Shown here: one piece after another, positions 1-11,614 of the stretch
Numbering within the stretch: the stretch's first letter is position 1
Layout of the letters: each line of letters begins with the position of its first letter
Assembly: GCA_019208055.1 (NCBI GenBank)
Contig: JAGXJF010001838.1
Span: 124,001-188,000 of the forward strand
DNA: 64,000 bases
Direction: 5' to 3'
From: Stipa capillata
Taxonomy: Eukaryota; Streptophyta; Magnoliopsida; Poales; Poaceae
Program-made: the position numbers and the translations under genes
The notes under the pieces: model-generated
The model's input: only the letters and a program-made list of their open reading frames with translations
Databases searched by the model: none
Told to the model about the DNA's origin: nothing

Positions 1-1396
1 ATTCCTAATATTTCTTTAAATGGCAACCTGACTATATATTTACTCCCAAAATTAGTTATAACATCATTTAGCCGGATTAATTTAGCTCCCTTGCCATCTT
101 TCATGGTTATAGTTTCTTCTTTGAATTCAGTGTTTTCTACCACAATATCTTCTTGTAAACCTTTGTCTTTTAAATTATTCCTTAAATTTTCTATTTCTAC
201 TTCTAGATTATTTACCCTATTTTCTAGGATTCTAACCCTACTAACCAATATTTCTCCTTTTGGTTGTAATTCTATCTCTCTTCTCCACCTTTGATTGTTT
301 GCTTTTAAACATTCGGAGCAAACTTGTTTTAAACATAGACTACAAGTAGCTCTACTATCTTGACTTGGATAATATATGCAGAATACACATTTTATATTAT
401 AATCACTTTTACCTCTAATCCAATCATGCTCACAGCTTACTTGATTCATCATCTCTATTCTTAATCCTGCTAACTCATCTATTAAGTCTATATCATCATT
501 ACTTGATTCATATTCAGCTTCATTGTTTTCAAGTTCATCTGTTTCAATAATTGAATATATCGACTCATCATCCTTTATTTCATCATCACATACTAATATA
601 TTTTCATTTACACTATCTACTATTAAAACTCTTTCTTGTTCTTCATATTTGCTAGAATATCATTTCTGGTCCTTATTTGGGCAAGTCTTACTTAAATGGT
701 CAGTTGAATTACATATAAAACAATATGTTAATGGTATTTGAACTATCTTATTGCAAAAATTATAGTCTGAATGCTTCATGGACCTTTGGCCTTGTATGCT
801 AGTGCATATTTTCCTTAGTTGCTTGAATACAAATGTTATTGCTTGTGATATGTTAATAACAGAACCTTCAGTTTCCTTTTTATATTCTTCAAATATCATG
901 CTTCCTAAAGGATCTGGTAATTTGTTGAAGTATCTTTTAACTACTCCTTTGTTATAACCTTGTTTGGCTATAGTAGCATTATATAAGTAGTGTCGTGAGA
1001 ATTCATTTATACCTTTCCAATCTGTTAGTGTCAACTTCTCAATTTCTCTTAACCTTTCATTTTGTAGTGTGGTGTATCCTAGCTCTGGATCTTCTGCTAT
1101 AATAATATTTGATATTATATTTGCAAAATTGTTTGGGTTGCTACCTGCTCTTTTTAATTCTGCATAATTATTAGGATTGCCTTCTACCCATTGTTCCCAT
1201 AGGACTTTTGCAGATTCTCCTAAAAATGTTTCTAAATATGTAATCATGTCTTCTACCTTATTTCCTATATTGTGCTGGTTTTGAATGTATTTTTGGACTA
1301 TCAAACCCTTCCATATGCTTATGATATTTGGCCAATCAATTGGGTCATGTGCAGCTAGATTTAATATTGCACCATCACTTTTATGATTTTGAAATT
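1..1396 (-). pseudogene. Endogenous tungro-like pararetrovirus P3, coat-protein and Cys-rich part
   Basis: This is an AT-rich stretch read on the minus strand and interrupted upstream by a gypsy element. Codons run open from 1396 to a TGA stop at 662-660. This part has the features of a caulimovirid coat protein and ends in a CCHC zinc knuckle (CFICNSTDHLSKTC, near 695-735). After the TGA the same frame stays open to the window edge. It carries a second Cys/His-rich cluster (pattern C-x2-C-x9-C-x2-C-x4-C-x2-C, about 320-435), as expected between coat protein and protease in badna/tungro-type polyproteins. Protease, RT and RNase H should lie beyond position 1 if they are present. Family membership rests on the zinc knuckle, the gene order with 9778-12127 and the viral primer site. 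The in-frame stop and the insertion make it a non-functional relic. Confidence 0.8.
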
Positions 1397-1994
1397 TGAT
1401 GATGCGTAGTACAGTATCCCGTGTATTCGGGGTACCCGTACGTAGTTCCCTGAGGCTTTAGGAAGGTACCCCGTACCCGATAAGGATCCTCGGACGATAA
1501 GGCAATTCCGCTAAGGAAAGAAGACTCCCCTTAAACTAGGAAAGTCAATCCCGACGTTTAAGGAGGCCAGAGTCCTACTCGGGCGTAAGTCCACGTCCAG
1601 TACGACCCTGGGCACCCCCCCTATATAAGGATCAGCAATCCCAAGGAGGGGGGAGGAGAGAACCAGTAGTCAGAAGTCAATCTAGGTCAAGTCGGGAGGC
1701 GAAGCTCTAGAAGACCCGCAGTCTCGAGGGAGTTGAGCCCGGAGGATTAGCTAGGATTAATCTACGACCAGGTCTAGGATAGCCACTAACATACACCTCC
1801 TTTGTAAAGCGTGTTCCCGATCAATATATAGCAACAGGACGTAGGGTTATTATCCTGAGGGAGGCCCGAACCTGTATAAAAACGGCTGTTCCCTGCTGTC
1901 AGAACTCCTGGCGATTGGCCCCTAGAGGTCCCTACCCCCCAGCAATCATCATCTCGCGAGTACCGTAAGATCGCCGGTTTACCAATCGTCGACA
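1397..1994 (+). repeat. 5' LTR of gypsy copy 1
   Basis: The termini are TG and CA, and the sequence matches 9176-9772 almost exactly. A TATA box (TATATAAG, 1622-1629) follows a C-run and probably sets the start of the element transcript near 1650-1660. Confidence 0.92.
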
Positions 1995-1995
1995 G

Positions 1996-4780
1996 ATGGC
2001 GCCGACCGTGGGGACCTCTCCGGACCAAGCCGTCCAGGAAGATTCAAAGTCGGCAGGACGCGCAACTAGGCACGATCAGATCCCAGCGCCGTTCGCACAG
2101 CCCTCCTCGGCCTCGTCCAAGGAGGAAGTAGCAAGCACGGCAGGAAAACCGATCGCAATCTCGCCCCGTACTGGGTACTCGGACCAGGGTTTTTACGACA
2201 ACTTTGGCCCTGTGGACCCATACCCGGTAACGGATCAAGTAGACTTCGGAGAATACGCCCCTGGAGAGGACTCGGATTGCGAGGCTGACCACTTCAGAAC
2301 CGAGTGCGCCAGGGCCTTCAGCGGGAAGTTGGTCTTGAACGACGATTCCCCGGCGGGAATGACCAGTCCCATGGCTGGGATTTCTCCCGCTAATTCTGAT
2401 CGTGAGAACGATCAAGACTTTACCCGCGTTGTGTCCGATGAGGACCACGCGATGGAGTACGAGTACACATCATCCAGTCAAGGACCTCGCATGGTACTCG
2501 CGATCAACGATGGTCGAGAAGACCCCGTAGATCCAGATTTGCCCGGGGGCTCACAGCCGCGTAATACGCTGAATGCCTCTCACGTGGACGGAGGATTACC
2601 CGCTGACGGGGAAAGAACTCCTCGTCGGAACGGAGATTTACCCGCTGCTGGAGAGAGATCTCCCCCGGGAACGAGGGAGTACGTGTCCCGGAACTGCTCG
2701 AAGACTGGCGGAAGTGCGCAATCTGCTGTCACAGCCTCCCGCGGCAGATCTATCTACACCCGCGGGCGTACAGTGGCTACAACGGCTGGGGGCTGACCTC
2801 CGAGAGGCTCAAAACCAGGCCGAGTCTTCTCGAGCTAGATCGGTGACCAACAGCTCCACTCGGGTGCACACCCCTCCTCCGTTGGAAGAACGAGGTCAGG
2901 AGGGACGACACCCCAGAAACCGGTCTCCTCAGGAGGAGCAACCGGTGGACCTCCGAGAACAGCTCGAGCGGCGCCACCGTCAAAGGCGCCAACAGGAGCA
3001 ACAACCTTCTCGGAGAGACCACACACACAACACCCGTGCTCGGGGCCGATCCTCGACCCCGAATAGCGACGAAAACGTGCCTTATCGGGGATCCTTCAGC
3101 GGATGCCAAGCGCTGTCTCAGGAACTCCGACAAGTGCGATGGCCTTCTCGTTTCAAGCCAGGCTCGCTCGAATCGTACGACGGAACCACAAATCCTGTGG
3201 AGTTCCTCCAGATCTACACCACCGCGATCGAGGCAGCCGGCGGCGACGAGAAGGTGATGGCCAACTACCTCCCTACCGCCCTCAGAGGAGCCGCTAGGAC
3301 GTGGTTGACGAACCTCCCCCCAGGAACAATCCGTTCATGGGGTCAGCTATGCGACATGCTACTCGGGAACTTCCAAGGTACCTTCCCGAGGCCTGGTCGG
3401 GTCGACGACCTGTTCCTCATCGTCCAACGACCAGATGAGACATTCCGGGAGTTCACGAAGAGGTTTAGTGCTGTCCGCAACACTATACCCGAAATAACGG
3501 ACTCGGATGTCATCCGCGCCTTCACTCGGGGCAGTCGGAACGAGATGTGCACGCACGATTTGATCATGCGACCACCAAGAACCACCAGGCAGCTCATGGA
3601 CCTGGCCGAGAAGGCCGCCTGCGCAGAGGAAACCCTGCGTTACATCAAGCAACAGCGGGGCGAATCTACCAGTTCTCCCCTCCAATCGAGAGGCGATTCG
3701 CGCAAAACCAAGCGCAAAAAGAAGCCCTCTGGAGGGAACAAGGAGAAAAGGACCAGAACCGACGAGGTGATGGATGATGTCTCCGAGAAGCGTACCTGGA
3801 AGCCGCGCTCCAAGGATAAGCCCGCAACATCCTCCGACAAGGCGTCCAAACCCTGGTGTGACTTCCACCAGACGGACTCGCATGATCTACGACAATGCCG
3901 CATCTTCAAGAAATACCTCCGGGAAGAGCGAGAGAGGTTCCGCGAGGAAAACCCTCAGGTCGCCAACAACAGCCGGGAGACATCTTCCGAAGACAGGGAC
4001 TCCACCCCTGAGCCTTTCCAAGGGCATGACAGAGCAATAGAGCAAATATTCGGGGGCTCGACCTCTTATGAGTCCAAGAGGCAGTACAAGGCGATCGCCC
4101 GGGAAGTCCTCGCGAGTGTTCCGCGAGTCCCTCGAGCGATCAAGTGGTCTGAGGTAGCAATCTCGTTCGACCAAGCCGATTGCCCCGAAAACTGTGCTCG
4201 ACCGGGACGATACCCGATCGTGGTCGAGCCCACGATCAACAACTGCCGGGTCGGCCGCGTGCTAATAGACGGAGGGAGCTCCCTCAATATCCTATTCGCC
4301 AACGCCCTCGACGCAATGCAAGTGCCACGGTCATCCGTCCAGACGGTGACGCACGCTTTTCACGGCATCGTCCCGGGCTCGTCGGCCACGCCGATTGGGC
4401 AAGTGACTCTCCCGGTTACCTTCGGTACACCGGAGAATTTCCGAACAGAGAAAATTCTGTTCGATGTAGTCGATTTTGAGACAGCTTACAATGCTATCCT
4501 AGGACGACCTACCTTGGCCAAGTTCATGGCAGCTACGCACTACGCGTACCAGTGCATAAAAATGCCCGGCCCAAAAGGTGTCCTCACGATAAGGAGCTCC
4601 CCCAAAGAAGCATTCCTCTGCGACAAGCGCAGCCTCGACCTCGCAGAACAGCACCCGCCCCCTAACCAAAGCGCCGACGCGGCGGCTCCCGCCACCACAT
4701 CGTCAAGACCTCCTCCATGCCTACGAGCGACGTCTTCGGGAAGTACCCCCTCCAAGCCGGAGAAAGAGCTCCACGACTAA
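1996..4780 (+). pseudogene. gag-protease polyprotein of gypsy copy 1, frameshifted
   Basis: The N-terminal part reads from ATG 1996 and holds low-complexity acidic sequence. An extra G near 2690, judged against copy 2, moves the frame, and the rest reads to a stop at 4778-4780. Recognisable parts in order are a retrotransposon gag domain (from SRFKPGSLESYDG near 3150 to about 3650), a Lys/Arg-rich linker, and a CHHC-like finger (WCDFH...HDLRQC, about 3854-3900). After these comes a retropepsin-like protease with LIDGGSS (about 4263-4283) and ILGRP (about 4495-4509). The protein would coat element RNA and process Gag. No pol domain follows, although autonomous relatives have one. The frameshift should prevent full-length product. 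Confidence 0.85.
1997..2014 (+). other. Primer-binding site of gypsy copy 1, overlapping the first ATG
   Basis: TGGCGCC followed by GACCGTGGGGA lies 2 nt after the LTR. TGG-initial sites pair with the CCA end of a tRNA. The opening TGGCGCC resembles tRNA-Asp-type plant primer sites, but the tRNA is not settled. The ATG at 1996-1998 overlaps the site, so the first codons (MAPTVGT) double as the primer site. The same arrangement is kept in copy 2. Confidence 0.7.
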
Positions 4781-5998
4781 GTCGGAGCTGGGAGAAAAAA
4801 AGGGCCTTCCCCGGGCAGGACAACGGTTCCTCGGGAGAAGCCGCCCGACCCCAGTCACTCGTGTAAGTGGTAGGAAGGTCGCGTCCGTTAGAAGGGTTCC
4901 AGTCCAAACCACCATCGGTAAGATCGTACAACCATCGCCTCCTCGACAGCGGGTTCCGAAGTTGCACCAACCCCAACCTCAAGAGTCGCTAAGCTACGAA
5001 CAAGTCGACAATAAGACGCTTCGGGCGCCGCCGCCCAGCACGCGCACTCTACAAAGTTCAGTCAGCAGGTCGCGACACGGGGACGGGAGCCTTTGGCGTA
5101 ACTGACGACAAGCCACAAGAGGAGGGGATGGCTTAGTTTTTGTTTCTAGTTCTTTCTTAAGAGTTAGTTTTCTTACAGTAGCCTGTAAAAGACACAGTTT
5201 TGTCGTTAAATAATACAAGAGTCCTTAGTTCAATTTTTTCCTATTCAGACTGCCTATCCGAGGTATCCCTCGAACAGACAGTCGGGGGCTGGATAAGAAT
5301 ACGGTGAAGTCGAGATATGAGTACGAGTACCGACTTTTTCGACCTGCGCAAAGGAGGAAGGGTTCTGCGCTGCAACTGCCAGGGACGCGAGGAAAACCCC
5401 TTAACGCGTTTGCAGGTGACAGGGGAGCCACTGAGCCCCCCACCTGACCAAACCTAAGGCCTGGTCGACTAAGCTCCCCAGTTCCGTAGCAAAGTCCCCC
5501 AATCCAGAGTAAGGGAAGGGAAGGAAGTATGGCTACGACTAGATCGATCGAACCCACACGCTCATCCACACCTCCGACTACTCGGAGCGGAAGATATCTC
5601 GGGTAGAGTGGAACTTTGCTGATCGGGCAAGCATAGGATTTACTAGCCAAGTAGCCAGAGTCTCCCCTCAGCTAGGGGTACGAAGAGGTTGCCACGGCCA
5701 CGACAAGCTGCACGAGAGACCCCTTATCGCGTTTACTGATGACAAGGAGCCACGGAGCCCTCCATCCGACTAAACCTAAGGACTGGTCAATCGTAGCAAA
5801 GAGCGACCTACGGCCCTATTCGTAAACCCGCACCAAAGGGGGACAAAGGACGATTGGTTCCGACTAAAGCCTATGCTTGCATCCGACAAAGTTTCGCGCA
5901 AGCAGATTAGACAAGGTTTTTCGAAAAAGACAAAAACACACCAGTTGAAAGCACAGTTACTAACCACTGTATTTGCATAAGTATTTCCTATTACAGAT
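4781..5998. other. Noncoding spacer of gypsy copy 1 with a diverged repeat pair
   Basis: No open frame with recognisable content was found between the sense and antisense genes. Two related blocks of about 75-80 bp lie at 5397-5479 and 5720-5793. Each starts with CCCCTTA-CGCGTTT and runs through a GAGCCAC-GAGCCC core to CTGGTC. The same pair occurs in copy 2 (49840-49914 and 50168-50248), so it belongs to the family and did not arise by chance. Confidence 0.75.
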
Positions 5999-8650
5999 CT
6001 ACTGCGAGCCAGGTGGCTGGACTCGATCGCCAAAGGCATCGGCTGCCGCCTGCACGGCGTCGACAAGGCTCTCCGAGTCCTCCTCCGGCAAGTCCGCTTC
6101 GAGCGCCTCCAGTGGCAAGTCCGGGCGCTCGCGCTTCAGAAGGGCCAGGGCAAAGGCCAAGGCGTCTCGGACTCCTTGCTGAAGCTCGTCCTCGAGGAGC
6201 TTGTCGACGGTAGGCTTCAGCTTGGAGACGGACGCCATCAGCCCGGCCAAGCGGTCGGCCGAAGAAGAGCTCAGGGCGACGACCACACCAACTTCACCCA
6301 GCGCCTTCTCGAGCGTGCCCAAGGCCCGCTCGAGATCTTCCTCCAGCTTCTTCGCATAAGACCGGCTCTGCTGCAAGGAAGGCACGACGTCGGAGAGGCG
6401 TGCCTTTGCGGACAAGAGATCAGCCTCGACCGCCGCGTGCCGCTTCTCGAAATCATCAAGACTCTTCTGCAGCGCCTCCTTCTCCGATGCCCGTTGCTTC
6501 TCGGAGTCCTCGAGGCATTTCTGCAGTGCCTCGATCTCTGCCCGTTGCCTCTCGGACTCGTCAAGGCGCTTCTTCAACTCGTCGTGCGTCGAGTCCAGCT
6601 CCTCTTGTGCCTTCTCGAGTGGAACGATCTGAGAAAGCGCAAGCTGGAAAAAGAACAGGTCAGTACAAGCCAAGTAAGATTACCTTATCGCTAACCTCCC
6701 TTATGTTACCTGCAGCAAGGAAGAAGCGCGAAGATTTTCAGCCGCAGAAGGACCCGGAGGCGCGACTGGCCCGGTAAGGGGCAACTCCGACTCCACCACC
6801 GGGGGCTCCGACTCCTTGGTGGGGGCCGGTGGCAACTCCGGCGCGGGGGCCTGCGGCGGCTCCATCGCGTCTGGCGCAGTAGCCTGCGGCAAGTCTGGCG
6901 CCGGAGCCTGTGGCAAGTCTGCCACAGGGGCCGATGCCGATTTCGGCGCCGAGGGCTGCGGCTTGGTGGCTGCGGTAGTCAGAGCTTTGCCGGCGCGGAT
7001 CACCACCCTAATCGCCCAAAAAGCAACCAAGTCAAAACTTCAACGCAACGAAGTCAAAAGAAAAAAGGCGGCAAAAGGAAACTCACTTCTGGCGTTTCCC
7101 CTTCGGAGGGGTTTTCAGCGCCAAGGCACTTGAGTCTCGCTTGCCGGAAGGTAGCGGCGCCTCCCCTTTGTCCGCCACGGACTCCTCCTCGAGAACGGCC
7201 GGGGGAGGGGGTGTCGGTTCCTTGGACGGAGCGTCGCTCGCCTCCGGCTATTCGATACGACCACCTTTACGATTAGTATTCAGAAAAGAATATGAAAGGA
7301 AAAGGTAGTCGGGCGAGAGTCCAAACCTGCGATTGAGGATCCCGGGCAGGAGAGTTCGACGGGAAGTTCTCCGCCCCCTCATCGGCAGAAGGGCCCTCCT
7401 CTCTAGTCTCGGGGAGCGGCGGGGCCGTGTCGTATATCTCGACGTCATCATCCTCGACAGGAGCGCCAGCTCGTTCGGCCTCCGAGTCGGGACCTCCGCG
7501 GCCTACGCGCTGCAAAGAAAGAACCCGAGAACCTTCAGTAAGGCTACTCGGACGAGACCAAGTCAGACAAGGAGGAAAGGTGGATGACTTACCGAGAACA
7601 CTTCTCGCCGGCTCTCTGGACTCTGCCTCAAAAGGGGCAAGGGCACGTCTTTGCGCCCGCCTTGGGGGAATCGCTCGAATAGGTTGTTCAACCTATTCCG
7701 GAGTTCCCCCGGGGACAGCTCTGCATGGCACGACAAGGCAGAAGTATGTGAGGATTCTCGGTAATTGAATTGACATGGAGCAAGATGCTTTACTTACCAG
7801 TGTCGAAATCCCTTGTCGGGTCTTGGCCTTCCGGGATTTCCCAGGCCGCCGCGATTTATGACCGAAGGGGGCTGATGCGGCGCCGAAGAAAGTCCTCCGC
7901 GACGTCCCACGCCGTCAGTCCCTTGGCGGCAAGATCAGCGATGTCACTGACGAGCGCCTTGAGACGCCTGGTCTCCTTCGGAACCTCCCCCCAACACTTG
8001 AGCGTGATGGGAGCGAGCCCGCGGTAGGAGATCTGGGAACCCGCGGGGGGCTGGCAGTAGAACCACCGGGCGTGCCAGCCCGACCACGAAGACTTCCAGG
8101 ACGAGTTGATGTACTCGTCCTTCCTTCCTTCTCGGAGGCGGAATCCGGCGCCACCGACTACGCCTGCGCCGCTCCCCTTTTGCCGACGTAGGTTGTAGAA
8201 GTACTTCCAGAGCTCTAGGCTCGGCCTGACGCCAAGGTAGGCCTCGCACAGGTGTGCGAATACCGCCAGCATCAGAATCGAGTTCGGGTTGAGGTGGATC
8301 AACTCGATCCCATAATGCTGGAGCGTCAGGAGGAAGAACGTCGATGGCGAAAACTGGAATCCGCATCTGAAGAAGTCGGCGAAGACGACGGTCCAGTCGG
8401 TGTCGGGGCTTGGGACCGTCTCCTTCACGGCCTCCCGGTAGGGTACGAATACCTCCGGGAGGATCACCTCCTCCGCCGCGAGCTTCTCCAGGGTGGCGGC
8501 GTCCATTACCGAAGCTTCAAACTCCGGAATGGCGACTGCGACCTTCTTCTCCGGCTCGTCGGCGCGATCGGGAGAATTCTTCACGATCTTCTTCTTGCCC
8601 ATCTTCGTCACTCGATCACGAGAGGACACTGGCGAAAGTTTTTTGGGCAA
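5999..8650 (-). CDS. Antisense six-exon gene inside gypsy copy 1 (Transposase_28-like, coiled coil)
   Basis: The gene runs opposite to gag. Proposed exons: 8650 (or ATG 8602)-7798, 7720-7593, 7509-7327, 7247-7087, 7007-6710 and 6643-5999, each joined by GT...AG sites. The start at 8602 (MGKKK) is favoured because it is kept in copy 2. Exon 1 matches the plant 'putative gypsy type transposon' domain (Pfam PF04195 as I recall it), with a core like IELIHLNPNSILML then AHLCEAYLG. Exons 3-5 are acidic and Pro/Ala-rich. Exon 6 is a long heptad-rich coiled coil ending in a conserved block (ELQQGVRDALAFALALL). One flaw is visible: a TAA at about 7858-7856 falls inside exon 1 before its best donor, so either a different donor is used or the copy is dead. 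Its role is unknown. Antisense genes are known in some Tat-lineage elements. Confidence 0.72.
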
Positions 8651-9175
8651 GGGCGCGAGGAAGAAGATGAAGAGAACAAGAATGCTAGGAGGCAGGAATG
8701 CAATGTGGGCAAAACCCCAATTCTTGGATTCCTAAAGGATTTGAACGATCGCCGGGCGCGGTTCACGGCGCGATCAGTTCAATCGCATTTAATGCGGATA
8801 GTTGCTTTTTTCGCGCACAGAGCACGTCGCGGGAAAAAGAGGGTCTGGCAATCCACGACCCAAGAGATGGGCCAGAGAGAGAAAAGATTCTTCATCACCA
8901 CGTGAATTTTCCGCCACGATGGTTCCGTTTCCTAGAAATACGCCAGGCGAACGCGTGTCCGTGACCAACGGATCAGATCAGATTAGGAAAACGTTCTGGA
9001 TTTTTTCCAAGAAGTTATTCCGATAAGGTTCTTGCGACTACTCGGAAGAGATTGAATCTACTCGGAGAAGTCATCGACAAGGACTAATTTGGTCGCCTAC
9101 TCGGGGCTGCACCCCGACAAGGGCAGATTTCCAACCAAACCATCTTGACTTCATTTCACGTATTGATGGGGGGCT
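8651..9175 (-). promoter_or_regulatory. Presumed promoter/leader of the antisense gene and 3' polypurine tract
   Basis: This is the block between antisense exon 1 and the 3' LTR. It is clearly alignable to the matching region of copy 2 (46562-47174). No clear TATA box is seen. The GATGGGGGGCT tract touching the LTR at 9165-9175 is the plus-strand primer site and is identical in copy 2. The promoter role is inferred from position only. Confidence 0.4.
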
Positions 9176-9772
9176 TGATGATGCGTAGTACAGTATCCCG
9201 TGTATTCGGGGTACCCGTACGTAGTTCCCTGAGGCTTTAGGAAGGTACCCCGTACCCGATAAGGATCCTCGGACGATAAGGCAATTCCGCTAAGGAAAGA
9301 AGACTCCCCTTAAACTAGGAAAGTCAATCCCGACGTTTAAGGAGGCCAGAGTCTTACTCGGGCGTAAGTCCACGTCCAGTACGACCCTGGGCACCCCCCT
9401 ATATAAGGATCAGCAATCCCAAGGAGAGGGGAGGAGAGAACCAGTAGTCAGAAGTCAATCTAGGTCAAGTCGGGAGGCGAAGCTCTAGAAGACCCGCAGT
9501 CTCGAGGGAGTCGAGCCCGGAGGATTAGCTAGGATTAGTCTACGACCAGGTCTAGGATAGCCACTAACATACACCTCCTTTATAAAGCGTGTTCCCGATC
9601 AATATATAGCAACAGGACGTAGGGTTATTATCCTGAGGGAGTCCCGAACCTGTATAAAAACGGCTGTTCCCTGCTGTCAGAACTCCTGGCGATTGGCCCC
9701 TAGAGGTCCCTACCCCCCAGCAATCATCATCTCGCGAGTACCGTAAGATCGCCGGTTTACCAATCGTCGACA
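9176..9772 (+). repeat. 3' LTR of gypsy copy 1
   Basis: This LTR has TG...CA ends and a TATA box at 9400-9408. Compared with the 5' LTR it has six substitutions and lacks one C in the C-run before TATA. It is followed by the target repeat AAATT. Confidence 0.92.
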
Positions 9773-11296
9773 AAATTTTACTGACCTTTCAAAATCTCTC
9801 CTTTTAGATCCCATATATTTGTATTGGCCAGGGATATAGTTATATGAGGCTTCTTCTTTTTCTGGAGGCCAATTTCTTGAAACTCTAGATGGTCTCTCAA
9901 ATTCTCCTTCATTTTTTACTGAACTCTCACCATACCTACTTCTTTTCTTTCCTACTCCTATATCTACTTCCATTGCTTCCATTGCATTTTCTAGATTATG
10001 TATTCCTACTTTATCTAAAGAGTCTAAGAAGTCATCATATTGTTGTGAGGCATCTATAGCTTGTCCTTCATTATATATTTCATTTACTAATGCTTCTTCT
10101 TCTTCATAGCTTTCTGATAACCATTTTTCATTTCTTTCCCATTGCTCATTTTCAGTTATAGTATTATTGCTATCCATATGTATACCTTTGTTTTTATTAT
10201 CTATTATTTCTTCAGTTTTAATATGCTTTTCCTTATCCTTCCTCTCATCTATAAATAATTCTTTATCTTTCTTTGCCTTCTTTAATCTGGATAATTCTCT
10301 ACAGAAATATATTTCCCTTTCTCTTATGGTAGGCCATTCATGCGTCATAGTATTATTATATTCGTTAGAAACCTGTTTTAACTTATCTTCACAATATTTT
10401 ATTTCTACATCTAAGCCTGGCTTTTCCATAAATTCTGAAACACTATGCCTTCTGTTATCTTTAATATCTTGTTTTGATATGACTGAATCTAGATCATCTA
10501 GAGCTCTTGTTTTATAATTTATAAACCTAATACTAGTGTTTCCTGCTGTATTTTGATATCTTACAAAATCTTCAGGTTATTTTAAAGCCTTACCTTCTAT
10601 TAAATCACTTATGTTCCATTCTTCACCTGCCCTTTCTTCAGAATCAATTCTTAAGGGACTCATGAATTTTATACCTTTTGATTGCATACTTTCAATTACA
10701 TCATTGACATTTACCTTGTATTTAGTCCTACTTTTATTAGTTAGTCTTCCAACAAACTCTATGCTTACTAATAAATTTGTTCCTTTAAATTCTTCATACC
10801 CTTTGGTCTGGAACCCGAAACTCATTTTTTCTATGAATTCTTTTATATGCATAATTAGGTCTGGCGCTATATATGTTATTAGTTTATTTTCATTCATATC
10901 ACCTTCTAGAAAACCTAGTGCTGCTTTATTAACTGTATCCCATCTTTTATCTAATAAAGTTATTAGAACTTTAGTTCCTAGTTTCTTTCTTGTCATACCT
11001 TTAATTCCTATAATATACATTCCTTGATGTATAAATTTATAACCTGAATATTTTAGTCCATTCTCAAATTGTTTACTCACAACCCTTAATTCTACTGGCT
11101 GTGTTAAAACACTTAATTCTACTTCTCTGGATATTCTATATAATCCTGACTTATTTTCAAACATACCCATTTGATATATCTGTTGAGGCTTTATTTTCCT
11201 TAGTGTATCTCTCTGATATCTTTCAAGATCTCTTTCTAAGTTTATGACTTCTTCTAAATTATCCACATCTTCATATTTTCTTTTCAACTTGTCCAT
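9773..11296 (-). pseudogene. Endogenous tungro-like P3, movement-protein and pre-coat part
   Basis: From ATG 11296 the frame runs to a TAA at 10579-10577. This 239-residue stretch has the size, position and character of a caulimovirid movement protein (30K superfamily), an assignment resting on gene order and general resemblance. The same frame continues past the stop, through an acidic, Lys/Glu-rich region (10429-9778), up to the gypsy insertion. Counting the duplicated AAATT once, the codon phase at 9778 agrees with that at 1394. The reading frame was therefore continuous there when the element landed. The frame is also open upstream of 11296 to the P2 stop, so the true start is uncertain. 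It is a relic, with a stop codon and an insertion. Confidence 0.78.
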
Positions 11297-11370
11297 TATA
11301 GTTAAAGGTTTGACATCCCTATCTACTATTTGGAGTGATTTATCTCTTCTACAGAAGCTTTTAGATATGT

Positions 11371-11610
11371 CTATTTTTCTGAGTTTATTGTTCTGGTGGA
11401 TACAATTAAACCAGATGAGGCTAGTACTAACTCTTTACCACTTTCTTCAGTATTGAGTTTATTCAAGATTTGAACTAATAACTGCAATATGGTATTGTTT
11501 TGTCTTATTATTACTTTAGAATCTTCCTTAGATGACTCGTAATTGGAAAAACCAATAGGATGAGCAAGATATTTTTCTGTTTCTTTTAAAGCTTGTTTAT
11601 ATTCTGACAT
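11371..11610 (-). pseudogene. Endogenous tungro-like P2
   Basis: A 79-codon open frame starts at ATG 11610 and ends in TAG 11373-11371. It sits just after P1 and before P3, the order of tungro and badna viruses. Small P2 proteins in this group are virion-associated. The product is polar, with a short Leu/Ile-rich segment (TILQLLVQILNKL) that could form a helix. The frame is intact, but no evidence of expression can be read from sequence. Confidence 0.65.
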
Positions 11611-11614
11611 ATAC

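Larger units (their letters stand above)
1397..9772 (+). mobile_element. Non-autonomous Ty3/gypsy LTR retrotransposon, copy 1
   Basis: The element is 8376 bp with LTRs of 598 and 597 bp that begin TGATGATG and end GTCGACA. It is flanked by the target duplication AAATT (1392-1396 and 9773-9777). Internal order: primer site, gag-protease (+), noncoding spacer, six-exon antisense gene (-), polypurine-like tract (GATGGGGGGCT, ending 9175). No RT, RNase H or integrase motifs are seen, so it needs a partner for mobility. The protease style (LIDGGSS, ILGRP) and the gag finger suit the Tat-type gypsy lineage. The design recalls rice RIRE2/Dasheng-type pairs, but the exact family is not assigned. The LTRs differ by six substitutions and one indel (about 1%), which points to a recent insertion. 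It landed inside a viral pseudogene. Confidence 0.92.

Noticed and set aside
1786..2028. 80-codon minus-strand frame across the 5' LTR end, and its 3' LTR counterpart (9564-9773)
   Set aside because: Present only because both LTRs are nearly identical; no protein family and it crosses the primer site.
6013..6777. Plus-strand frames overlapping the antisense coiled-coil exon
   Set aside because: They are the complement of a high-GC coding exon that is conserved on the minus strand in both copies.
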